A DNA stretch of 64,000 nucleotides. It comes from Lasiosphaeris hirsuta (lineage: Eukaryota > Ascomycota > Sordariomycetes > Sordariales > Lasiosphaeriaceae). Positions 36,029-46,196 of the stretch are shown in pieces (the stretch's first letter is position 1; every line of letters begins with the position of its first letter). Made by a program: the position numbers and the translations under genes. The stretch covers positions 1,798,001 through 1,862,000 of the forward strand of contig JAUKUA010000006.1 of assembly GCA_030549175.1 (NCBI GenBank), in the 5' to 3' direction. The notes beneath the pieces are model-generated. The model did no database searches and had not been told where the DNA came from. It saw only the letters and a list, made by a program, of their open reading frames with translations.

Positions 36029-36043
36029 ATGTACTGGTATACC
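36029..36043 (+). repeat. Target-site duplication, right copy (LINE copy 2)
   Basis: Identical to 12894-12908. Related CTGGTATA motifs recur at about 36062 and 36126, so the target itself is mildly repetitive. Confidence 0.8.
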
Positions 36044-36519
36044 GTGGGACATACCATCAGTGCTGGTATACCATGTACCATCCCCAAAATCCGAGCTGGG
36101 ATATTGTGTACCATCCCAGGGCATGTACTGGTATATTCTGGGCCAAAATTTGGGGCCGAATATTAGCCCAGGATTCAGGCCATTTTTGCAGAATGCTTAA
36201 AATACATTAGCTCGCAGGCGCACGCGCGTGATGTGTAATTCCAGTTCTGTAAAGGTCATTGTTCTGGACCAGGTCCCAAATTTAGATCCCAGAATTGGTC
36301 ATGTTGACACGTGGTTCGAATTTAGCACTTTATGCGGGACTGGTGCGAACAGTGGCCGGTAACGTCATTGCAGCCCAGTGTGTGCACGGCTCCGCTCGGC
36401 CCGCAATAATCAAAGAGCACGGACAGCGGGAATTAGTGCTTGCCTGAGAACCAAACGTCTGGGACGGAAACCCTAAAATGTACATTCACGACTAAGTTAC
36501 TTTCCTCCCTCAAACTCTA
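36044..36519. other. Non-coding DNA right of the LINE nest
   Basis: No gene. It contains repeated TACTGGTATA-like and TACCATCCC-like motifs at 36044-36150. Confidence 0.5.
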
Positions 36520-36830
36520 TAATTCGGGCATAACTTATGTCCGCCTCCTTCTCCCAGGAATTGTCACCGCCGGACCTTTCCATTCCACAAGGTATTCAAT
36601 CCTCCCCTGTCGAGCTCGCTTCCCCAGTAATCGTTCAATCGCAAAGTGGTTCCTTTCATAACTCGCCTCGAGCTCATCGACCAGCTCAGCATCTATGTCT
36701 CTCCGATTCTCCCATGTGATATCCTTATCGTGAAAGCCCTTCCGCTTCACACGGTACCAAGTTGTCCCACCTTGAGTTCACTTGCCGAGCAGCATGTTAA
36801 CTTCCCATACGTTTTCCTCGGCATCTATCG
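36520..36830 (-). pseudogene. Degenerate tandem-chromodomain fragment
   Basis: The minus strand reads DAEENVWEV, an in-frame TGA, then YRVKRKGFHDKDITWENRRDI and an IEYLVEWKG block, after which the frame shifts and ends. The order and linker resemble the two chromodomains at the end of the recombinase gene at 38087-41793 (WEV, LYLVKWKGF, then EYFVRWKG and NSWEKE). It is best explained as the broken 3' end of a second copy of that gene or of a related chromodomain gene. Confidence 0.6.
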
Positions 36831-38086
36831 GGATCGGCTGGCTTGCTACTTGACTGTCGGTGCCGAACCGGTCATTGGTTTTTTCTTGTGTCCTGTCTCG
36901 GAGCCGAGTGCCTGGGAAGTGCCGTCGGGTAGAGAGGACAGAGAGGTATCAGTGATGGAACATGAATCCCAAACACTGCTTCCTTGGCTCCCGGAGCAAA
37001 CAGGAACTGCTGAGTGGTATTGGTGTCCGCCTTGTGAAATCCTGTCTGTAACTTGGCACAAGGATCTCAGGTGCCGATTCAGGACTCCGAAGTTCGTACG
37101 GCGGTAGGTTATGGGCAGCGAATTGACTCCATGGCGGCAAGGCCTTCGCCTCCGTGAATGGGTAAAAAAAAGAAGAATTGCCCGGTGTATGGAAGAGAGG
37201 CGACTAAGCCATCGGCTCGGATGTGAGCATTTCAGGATGCTAACCCCATTGTTGCGAGTCAACTGGAGCCATGCATGTCGTCTAACCGCTTTCAACGGGT
37301 GTGGCTTAGCCCCACTTTTTGCGCTAGTCCCTGTGAATACGTCAAATATTAGCCATCTTGGGGCGCATGTGCGTTAGCTCATAGAGTGCTCAACAGCCGA
37401 AAAACGAATGAGATCACCCGAACATATATTCAGTAAGTATGGGCCATCCTTCTACAGCGTTATAATTTGCTAAAGTAGTTTTTCAGAAATAGGTCGCAAA
37501 TATGGGAAGGCATTGTAGAAAAGATGTCGCTTCCTTGGGAAGAGGTAGAGACCGTATTCTTATACTTATACCGAGTACGACCAAATACCTTTGGGAGAGA
37601 CGAACCATTGAGCCACGAGTTACCGAGAGGAAGGTTAGATCGAGGTATGTTAGTAGGCACTTTATCGGACAGGGAGATTGAACCACTCTCGCGGAAACGG
37701 TCTCTGGATCATAGTTCTGACAAGATCAAGAGGTGAAAATACGGAGCGACGAGACTAGATCAAAGTTGCGAAACTGAATGGCTCCGATGATTTTGCAAGA
37801 ATAAATAGATATGGGCAGTCCTATGGGTAAGGGGATGCAGCAAGTACGAATTCAACCGCGACCCCTTTCCCCTTCAATGTTGCCCTCCTTAAGCTGTATT
37901 TTTAAGAAGATTAGTTGAGCAGCTATTACTTTAAGCGCTATCGCGGTCGTCGGCTGCAGCGGTCAACCCAATTCTGGGCCAATTATGGGCCACTGGTCCA
38001 ACTCTGGGCATTGACTACTGAGCCTCAGGGGGAGAGACGTTGTGGCGACTTCAGCTAGGATGGTTCGAAAATTCTGTCACAATTCA
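36831..38086. other. Intergenic DNA, no gene supported
   Basis: Possible decayed continuation of the chromodomain pseudogene at 36831-37100, otherwise nothing recognisable. The short frames lack domain features. Confidence 0.4.
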
Positions 38087-41000
38087 TTAAGGTATACTCT
38101 GCCTAGGAAGGAGTGCCCCCTCCCCCAAAGGTGATTCCATCCGCAGCCGTTTCAAAGCGCCTGACGCGTTCCCTCTCCTGCGTGCCTCAAACTTTCTAAT
38201 CCGCTCATGGCTTATAGTTGATTCCTTCTCCCAAGAATTTTCGGAGCCAGGACGTCCCTTCCACCTCACGAAGTACTCAGCCCTTCCCTGATGTATCCGT
38301 CTGTCGAGCAGTTCAACCCCCAAATGGTTGCCTCCGTACTTCGAGTAGGCTGTGTCAAACTTGTCGACTAGTTTAGTGCTTACGCCCTTTCGTTTCTCCC
38401 ACGAGTTAGCTTCATCAGAGAAGCCTTTCCACTTCACAAGGTATAGAACTCTTCTTCCTTGCTTCCATTTAGCAAGCAATGCCTCGACCTCCCATATGTC
38501 GTCCTCCTCGTCGATTGCGGCAGGTTTGAGGGGCCCGCCATCGTCGGTGCCTCCTTGGCCGACGGAATGTGACTCTGTCACAACTCCTTCCATGTGCTCA
38601 GCAGATGACAAGTCCGTTCGAAGCTCCGGATCAACTGACTCCATGGGAACTGTAGACAAAGGTGAAGTAGCCCGCAAGCTTTCATTTGCCAATTTCCCCG
38701 GAAATGCGCCTTGGTTGCCATGTGCAGCAATGATATCCGTCGGATCGACAGGATCGGAGATCTGAGAGAGGGGAGGTTGAATATCAGATGTACTCCCCTC
38801 GCATCTATCCTCGAGAATTGTTTGAAGCATGTCATGACAGATGAGAGACAGCGCTGTGTCAGCCTGACATGCTCGTCCCTCCGTCCAGCCCCATGCGTTA
38901 GGACCGTTAGGTGACCATGAAGACGAAGAGGGAGATGTGGTGTGCTTGTTGACACAAAGGTTCTCCCCATCAGCGAAGCTGAGAGATGGTGACGAAATCG
39001 ACGCGATTGACGGGCATACTTCAGGAAGAGAATCGACGTCAAAGACTGAGGACTGGGGCGTAACGGTGCCGGAGGAGTCGATGCTTGTTTCCGGACCACT
39101 ACTGCAAGGGCTGGAAGGAATTGGTGTGGGCCAAATGGATCTGGCCTGCGGCTTGAAGCTTTCCGTTGATGCCGACTTGAAGCTGCCAATATCTTTCTCG
39201 ACGTGAACTCGGCGCTGCTTTTTCTCGACAGGGAAACGTCCCCCATCCACAAAGATATCCCGTTCTTTTTCGGTCTTCGTCCTGACGCTTCGGGGGGGAT
39301 AGCTGTGGGCATCTTGGAGATGATGCCATAAGTCCTGCTCCGACTCGTATGCTGTGGAGCAATCAGGGTCAGGACACGGAAGCACCTTCGCCGTACCAAG
39401 CTTCCCCACATATGTAGGGAAGCAATCGTTGATGTGTTTCTCCCAGCTCACTTGCTTCCTGAAACCGTACAGCCGTCGAGCGGGAGGCAATCGTTCGTTG
39501 TGCATGCATGTCATGCATCTTCCGGCGTAAACGATGGCTCGGCGGAACTTGACGAAGTCGCAGCGCAGAGGTAGTTCGTGTCTATCGATGTGTTCTTGAC
39601 AGTGGCTTTCCCATGCCTTTAGGCCTGCCACTGCATGGTGACATATGGAGCAAAATTCGACGAACTTGTGTCCTCCCTTGTGGTACGCCATGGAGCATTC
39701 GAAGACGCGCTTCCATCTGTGGTCAATATGTATTCTAGAGTAGATGCACGCGTTAGCAATAAGAAGCCGAATTCAGCTCTGAATTTGCCCTTACTGTTCG
39801 AGGTCCACTCCACAATGTGGCACTGGACATTTGCCTTGCCGCGGCCGGAGTGACGGTTGATAAGCAACTCGGCAGTTGCTCTTCAGAAGAGAAAGAAGAT
39901 CCTTAATAGCCGATACACCCTCCGGGCTTCGTAGCGGAGAAATGGAGAAGAGCGCATGTGAGAGCCTTTCACGTTCTGGCATCATGTGGCGAAGGCGATC
40001 GAACCAGGAACGGTCCTGGTCCACATGATACTTCCCTTTCCCTTCGCGCTCCGCCGGGTGCGCCCGGTCCTGGGTACTGCGGACTCTGTTCAGCTCTTCT
40101 TTCTCAAGCATGCGTCTTTGCTTGAGAAGTTGATTCCTAATAGCCGTCCGAGTTTCGGCGTTCGTCTCAAAAGAGAGATCCTCGAGCTTTGTCGTGATGG
40201 CGACGTGATCTTCCCTCTGTCTTAGCTCGTCCTGTGTCTTTGCAGGCAACGACAGAAAAAGTTCAGGGTTTCTCTTCACAGTCATAGACCGGAAGTCCTC
40301 GGCTTGATCGCTCCGAAGAGGCAGTTTGAGGAAGCCTCCCAGACCATCCACGACAGTGATAGAGCTCAAATAGTCTCTAGTCATGGTCATTTGGTTCGTG
40401 TGTGCGGCGAACTTCATCAACTCGTCTTTCGAGTAACCATTGCCTGAACCCCGATTAGCTAACTGGAATACAGAGAAATGAGTAAAAAGTCCTACTTGTA
40501 GCTTGGATGAGGCTCTCCCGGCGGATGCCGTGTACTGTCACGGGCTGTTCCATTCCTGCCCGCAGTGACAATTTCCTGACCTGTGTGCAGAACGCAGAAG
40601 CGGACTGGATCTTCTGAGTCAGACCGTCTGGTGACATTTCCGGAAAGACAGGGAGATCCAGGGCGTGGACGTGATCGGCCCATTCAAGAACCCAGTACTT
40701 TTGATCCGTTGGCGGTTTGACGGCCAAGACCTGTTCGATAGTGTCGTACTTTTTGAATGCTCCCGCAGCGAGGAATATAGCCAGCATGAAGAGTATTGGA
40801 TTAACAATGAGAGGCTGATCGGGTACATGCTCATACAATATGTGTGTTGGCCTGTCCCCAGCGGCCTTATTAGCGTTCAAACCACGTTTTTCTGTTGGGA
40901 TATGTCTAAACTCACCTCTGCTGTTCCTTGTCATGCATTCCTTTGGCAAATTCTCTCTTCAGACTGTAACGTAATTCTGGCTCGCCATCCTTCCATGCAA

Positions 41001-41793
41001 CCAGCATTTCAGTATCCTATGCATATCAGCGCAGGTCCTCGAAGGTTAACCGTGATACTGACCTTATAACGCAGCCCTTTGCCAGTTCCTCTCCGAGTAG
41101 ACCCCTCGCTGATCTCACCTATTCTGGCTGATGTGAAAACATGACACTTCAGCTTGGCACTGATGAGCACCCGGTATCCGTCGTGGACATATTCATGGCC
41201 GTCACTCTGCCAGAGCTGTCTCTCTATGTACATGTAGTTCTCGAGGGTGAGATAGGTCCTTGGCCTCGTGGCCATTGACAAGCCGAGTTTCTTTTTCAAT
41301 GGACCCTTGATGTACTGTCCCATAGTCAGTGCCAAAGTTGTGACGATAGTGGAGGGGCGGGGAACTTACATTGGTGATGGAATCTGTATGATCTCTCGAA
41401 ATCAAGGACTTAGGATTGTCCATATTCCAACCGGAGACGAAGCATCGGAAGTAGTTCCGTACGGTTTGAACAGTCGGCTTCCCGTTTGGATCGAGCAACC
41501 CTTTGATGGACTTGGCCATGAACTCGGCGAAATGTTTTAGAGTTTTCAAATCGTGGGGAGTGGCTTCGGGGTGTGTGGTTTTGTACCTTGAAGAATGTTA
41601 ATTCCAATCAGGACTGAGCGGCTGGAAACGCAACTTACTCAAGCCACAGCTCTATTTGCACATCGTATCTTTCCTTGGTGTAATCTAAGACATCCCGTGG
41701 GATAGGATTATCGTCAACATCAGTGTCATCGTCATTGAAGCCATTGTCCTCAGCATATCTCCTCTTCTCCTCTGCCGTCCTTTTCCTGCCCAT
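38087..41793 (-). CDS. DUF3435 tyrosine recombinase with zinc fingers and two chromodomains
   Basis: A seven-exon model, 1125 aa: 41793-41639, 41586-41370, 41314-41063, 41016-40916, 40851-40496, 40443-39795, 39734-38087. Every intron (46-64 nt) has a GT donor, an AG acceptor and matching phase. Residues 40-390 follow the DUF3435 pattern seen in Starship captain recombinases: LWQSDGHEYVHD, SARIGEI (R188), PLIVNPILF, HGIRRES (H349, R352), AAHTN (H375) and TRDYL (Y385), which together form a tyrosine-recombinase R, HxxR, H, Y set. A C2H2 finger follows (C605, C608, H621, H625), then more Cys/His pairs and a disordered region. Chromodomains end the protein (about 990-1040 and 1048-1097), each with an aromatic WKG block and a SWEK motif. 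The frame is intact and GC-normal. Start chosen at MGRKRTAEE; an upstream in-frame Met exists. Known family members move giant elements, so activity here is inference. Confidence 0.8.
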
Positions 41794-42518
41794 CTTCGGC
41801 GACGACTTCCGCTGAGGGAGCAGAAGGACCAAAACAGTCGGTAGTCGGTAGGGCAAATGGAGGTGTGGCGATCCGCTGTGGTGTCTCAAGGGCGGAAAAA
41901 GCTGGATTTAACGGTCGACGGAGAATGGGAATGGCCCACACTCGTAATGGGCACGGAGGGGGACCTAGAAGGACGAGAGTTGAGAGGATGAAGAAATGGA
42001 GAGTGATTGCGGGACCTGAACTGGGTTTATCTGGGAGGACTCTCAGATTGGGTGGATGGGTGACCATTGAGTCCTCGGGGGGAAGAGGGCCCATTTCTGG
42101 GACCAGGTGACCCAAAACTGTTCCCTCGCGAAAAGTTGACATTTTTCATTTTCAAGTCGCAAAGCACAGCCCATTTATCTAGACCAGTTTTGATGGCTTT
42201 CTTGATCACGACCTGAGTAGCGCCTGAGTAAAGTGGCGAGGGGTGGTGTGGTTGGCAGGGGTTGGTGAGGGTAATCGATGCGTAAAGCAACAGCCTTTGC
42301 ATTCGCACGGAGACGAGGGAAAATCCCAATCTACCTAAGAAAGGAACAAAAACCTAATCAAGGCTTAGGATGCCACTCAATCATATCCCAAAGTGAAGCC
42401 GACCAAACATTTCCCTTTTGACAAGCAGCAATACAAAGTATCTAGGCCATGTTAGCGCGCCAAAAGGGTGCGGCTTCTCGGGCAATGGGACCACTTACCC
42501 CTTCCCATTCATCATAAT
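41794..42518. other. Intergenic DNA between recombinase start and precursor gene 3' end
   Basis: Contains the recombinase promoter. If the recombinase is a Starship captain, the element edge would be expected here, just upstream of its start. A GGTAAGTGG donor-like site on the minus strand at about 42491-42500 may mark a 3' UTR intron of the precursor gene. Confidence 0.4.
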
Positions 42519-43175
42519 CTACTCCTCGTCGGCGACGTCGGCGCCAGCCACCCTCTTGTAGTCCTTGGGGAGGAACGTGACCTTCTTGCCTCCCTGCCTG
42601 GCCTCGAGGGAGACGTGAACCTCGTCGGCGACACGCTTATAGTCCTTGGGCAAAAAGGTCACCTTCTTACCCCCCTGTCTAGCCTCGAGGGCAGCGTGCT
42701 CTTCCTCGGCAACCCTCTTATAGTCCTCGGGGAGGAAGGTAACCTTCTTTCCACCCTGACGGGCCTCAAGTGCAACGTGATCCTCTTCAGGGACCCGCTT
42801 GTAGTCCTTCGGCAGGAACGTGACCTTCTTTCCGCCCTGTCGGGCTTCGAGGGCGACGTGGTCCTCCTCAGGAACCCTCTTGTAGTCCTTGGGCAGGAAT
42901 GTGACCTTCTTGCCTCCCTGTCGGGCTTCGAGGCCAGCATGGTCCTCATCAGCGACCCTCTTGTAGTCTTTGGGGAGAAACGTGACCTTCTTGCCTCCCT
43001 GTCTCGCCTCAAGCGCGGCGTGATCTTCTTCGGGGACTCTCTTGTAATCCTTGGGCAGAAAGGTCACCTTCTTTCCTCCTTGTCTGGCTTCGACACCAGC
43101 GTGGCCAGTGTGGACCATGGGCGAAGCAATCGCCAGAGTAGCGAGCGCGCCGATGAGGAAGAGTTTGGCGTGCAT
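42519..43175 (-). CDS. Secreted Kex2-processed repeat protein, candidate RiPP precursor
   Basis: A 218-aa single-exon product. Start chosen at 43175 because it gives a clean signal peptide (MHAKLFLIGALATLAIAS); the longer frame to 43238 adds an unlikely N-terminus. After the signal come seven 27-residue repeats. Each ends with LEARQGGKK (first copy VEARQGGKK), the octapeptide VTFLPKDY and the Kex2 dibasic KR. Octapeptides start at residues 37, 64, 91, 118, 145, 172 and 199. Copy five is VTFLPEDY. The spacer (VPEEDHAAL-like) is acidic and more variable, as in ustiloxin, phomopsin and epichloecyclin precursors. Cleavage at KR and possibly KK would release an eight-residue core with conserved Phe and Tyr, the residue types crosslinked by UstYa-type enzymes. 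A divergent UstYa gene lies 0.9 kb away. The product is unknown to me. A TATA box lies about 140-150 bp upstream. Confidence 0.85.
   Translation of the reverse strand: MHAKLFLIGALATLAIASPMVHTGHAGVEARQGGKKVTFLPKDYKRVPEEDHAALEARQGGKKVTFLPKDYKRVADEDHAGLEARQGGKKVTFLPKDYKRVPEEDHVALEARQGGKKVTFLPKDYKRVPEEDHVALEARQGGKKVTFLPEDYKRVAEEEHAALEARQGGKKVTFLPKDYKRVADEVHVSLEARQGGKKVTFLPKDYKRVAGADVADEE
42552..43091 (-). repeat. 81-bp in-frame coding repeats, seven copies
   Basis: Codon-level tandem array encoding the 27-residue units of the precursor. The core and KR segments are nearly invariant in protein, while synonymous bases differ between copies. That argues for selection on the peptide rather than very recent slippage. 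Confidence 0.85.
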
Positions 43176-44113
43176 TTTTTCGATGCTTGGAATGGTATGA
43201 ACTGTTGAGAACCGAGGTTGAATCAAAGAAAGGGGCAAGGCTGTGTCGGATCTGTTGTTTGGATGCTGGATGCTGAATGAAGAAACAGCTGAAGTTGATG
43301 GAGTGGGTTTGCAGGATATATATACATGTCATGCATATTCTAGCACTCATGATTTCTCTTCGATAACCATGGCGAAGGACTTCCAGGCGCAGTTTGACTC
43401 GGGAAGCCCAATCCAGAAAGCAATTCGAGGACCCGCTGAGTGCGGCCCTGCGAATCGTGCAACTTGATGATTCTATTCCCCAGTTCCACAATCGTCGACT
43501 TCGCCGCACTTTGGCCTAGGGATTCCATGGAGCCAAAAGAGTTTTCCCAGTGTTCTCTGACCTACATTTGCATTGCGGCGTGGACACGCCCGCGGTAGTC
43601 GGCTGGGGGGCCTCGTAGGAAGCTGGATGTGCCACCTCCTTCAACCTAAAACATAGATAATAGCTCCGAGTGTATGCTGATGATGTCTTACTGCGCAACA
43701 AGGGCCCACGGCACAGGCCAAAACATTGCTACTATTGGTCAAACGGTGAGGCGTAACGCTAGGCGTAGTGAAAAGGGGCGCGATGCGGTTCCAGAGAGAA
43801 GGATCTGCCAAGCCGCCGACCTTCATGCGCAGTACCTTTTACAGGTGGCACAAAATACAACCTAGTTCGGCCGTTCATTTTCTGGGGTAGTAGGTGCCCT
43901 CGCATGGCTAACGTGTTCGGGAACCCCCGTCTTTCGACCGATGTGCTGTGCCACCGGCCTGCGTTGTGCATGTGCACAGCTGTTTTGTGCGAGATCCGAT
44001 CGATGATGGATGCAGGTCGGAGAACAGGAGTAGGATGGGTTATAAACATGTAGACGTCCCAAAATCCGGCATGCAATATGACTATTGCTTGCCCTTTCCA
44101 ACTGCATGCGACT
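43176..44113. promoter_or_regulatory. Divergent promoter region of the precursor and UstYa genes
   Basis: A 0.94-kb gap between two genes transcribed away from each other. A TATATATA box at 43315-43325 fits the minus-strand precursor. No other gene is supported. Shared control by the cluster Zn2Cys6 protein is likely but its site was not identified. Confidence 0.5.
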
Positions 44114-45178
44114 ATGGTTTTTCTCCGCTTTTTGTTTTCTTACCCCAAGTCCCTAGTCCACCTGAATGGGGACGGGCATGATGAGGAAAAGGAGACACTT
44201 ATCCATGCTCCATATCAAACTACCGGCTCCGTCAGGTGGTCAAGACGCAGAAAAGTGCTAGTAGCCCTCTCTTTTATTGTCCTGGAAAGCATTTTGTTGC
44301 TGCTCGTCATAGCGCTTCTCGCCAGCCGTGGATATGTCCGAGTGTCCCCTCGCTTCGAACCTGGGTGGTTGACAGAAATCGGTATTACAATTTCTCCCTT
44401 TCAGATTCCCTCGTTCCTAATGAATAGCAACTGATGCTTCCATAGGCCCGCCATTCCCGTCGCTGAGCATTGAGCGCGTGCAGTTCACGGCCGGATTGGA
44501 CTTGGACGACGACGGCCGCCTCATCCGCACTGGAGGTGTAAAAGGGGAGCCGCAATACGTCGGCAAGCCAAACGATGAGATGGACGCCAACTGGGAGTTT
44601 TTGATACCTTCAGACACAAATATCACTCGCCGGGAAGCACAGCAAATAGGAGGCGAATTTTACTTTTATCCTGGCACCGACGTTGCCACGATTGAGATTT
44701 CATCCTTTCACATCTTGCACTGCATGGTAATCGAAGCCTAGGCGAGGGAACAAACCATGCACCTGTGCTAATTCCGTTCCAGGACCAAGTTCGCCAGTCT
44801 GTTCACTGGCAACACTACTGGCCGGATGGTGTCGACGAGACGCAGCAAGTCCATGTTGGTGCGTACTACCCACCTCCCACCTGACTCGGCAACAACAACA
44901 ACACATTGACTTTTTGATGTTGTTTGACAGACCACTGCATTGACATAATGCGGCAATATATTCAGTGTCACATGGACTTGACACCAATTCCTCTGGTATG
45001 GTCTGAGAGCAAAGGGGGTCTGTTGCCAGACTTCAAGCAGACCCATACCTGTCGTAGCTACGAAGAGGCTCATAGATGGGTGCTGAAAAGAAACATTGCA
45101 AACTACGAGCATGGCATGGGCGATCAGGGCGTGGCTGATGACGCTCGCCGCACACTTGAGCGGTTCGGATGGGGATAA
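44114..45178 (+). CDS. UstYa-family (DUF3328) oxidative cyclisation protein
   Basis: Four exons: 44114-44381, 44446-44726, 44783-44858, 44931-45178, giving 290 aa. The introns are 56-72 nt and phases match. Layout: cytosolic N-terminus with a basic RWSRRRK stop-transfer, one membrane helix (about 48-70), then a lumenal domain. Both family motifs are complete once spliced: HILHC at 178-182 and HVDHC at 207-211. The second is created exactly at the last exon junction and leads into IDIMRQ, as usual. The C-terminal pattern (DFKQTHTCRSYEEAHRWVLKR) is also standard. Known members (UstYa/UstYb, PhomYa) install oxidative crosslinks or cyclise RiPP precursors. An alternative in-frame ATG lies at 44078, adding 12 residues. 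It is divergent from the repeat precursor, which fits a substrate-enzyme pair. Confidence 0.88.
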
Positions 45179-46196
45179 ATAACCTGTAGGGGACATACTG
45201 AGTGCAGATTATTGTTTGATAGAAAACGGTCAATGTACCCATTCTTCCTTGCCTTGAATGAAGCGCAAATAAAACAGAACCAGGAACATTTGTAATTACA
45301 TTCTACACAATCCTCAAACAGCCATTGCGGTTTTTACCTTCAACACCAATATTACCCTCGCCCGATGATGGTATCTTGGTTCAGGTTTGTTCCTGTCAGA
45401 AAAGAGGCTGCAAGTGATGGGACATGTCAGGAATTTTTATTGCAATGTCGTTATCAAGGGAAAAGAGAAATGACAGTTGTTTCCCAACTTACATGGCCAT
45501 CTTTAACTCCTCTGTTTGCTCTCCTATATTTCATTGCACTATTCTATAGTTGGCTGGAGTCGCTGTATATCGCTGGAAGCAAGACCCCGCTTTTCTGTTT
45601 TAGGCGTTTTCGGTCGTTGTACTACAGGGACTGCCCTGGCAATTGACTTAAGTGCCATTTGCCTATAGTCACCCCTCAAGAGTCTTTTTACGGCCCCAAT
45701 AAGGCATATTCATCGCTATAGACATGGAAGCAGGGGTGACAAGTATAGACAAGGCTGAGGAATTCGTTGTTGGCGGCGTAGCGATTAGCCGCCGTCTGTC
45801 TTTAGTTGCCTCTTTTCTGGGCGTTAAGGGTTCGATGCACCACCACACAAAGCACATTTCATGCCCACCTATACCGCATAAAATATACTGGTCCTTCAAT
45901 GCCATCTGCACCTTTCGCGTTGCCCTCTAGCTCTAACTGCTAAAAAGTGTAAAAATAAAAGGGCTTAGCATGACAAATTTCAAGCTTAAGTTGTCAATTC
46001 ATTGGTACTCTACCATATTTAGTAGCTTTGAGCTGCTCATGGTACTACTATGGCCGCTTATATGTCTAATGAAAAAAAAGGAGTCACAAGAGGGTTCCAG
46101 GGTTCGGGGTAGTGTGGCGTTCAGGTTAGGGGGACTCAAGGGCTATTCTACTGGTCGTCAGGGCAACCCGAAACTCCACACGGTGCACCTACAGCA
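45179..46196. other. Intergenic DNA between UstYa gene and ABC transporter 3' end
   Basis: Convergent intergenic region. A 93-aa open frame at 45365-45646 contains one hydrophobic stretch (SLTPLFALLYFIALFYSWL) but no recognisable domain or splice context, so it is not called as a gene. Confidence 0.45.

Noticed and set aside
42552..43091. Regular 81-bp repeats as a possible CRISPR or minisatellite
   Set aside because: The repeats are exactly 27 codons in one open frame with conserved processing sites, and the genome is fungal.
42468..43208. A 246-aa plus-strand open frame over the precursor gene, with repeated leucine-rich units
   Set aside because: It is the antisense reading of the 81-bp repeats. 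The minus strand has the signal peptide, KR sites and TATA box.
45365..45646. A 93-aa frame with one hydrophobic helix between the UstYa and ABC genes
   Set aside because: No family match, splice sites or regulatory context. It could be chance, so it is only mentioned in the intergenic entry.
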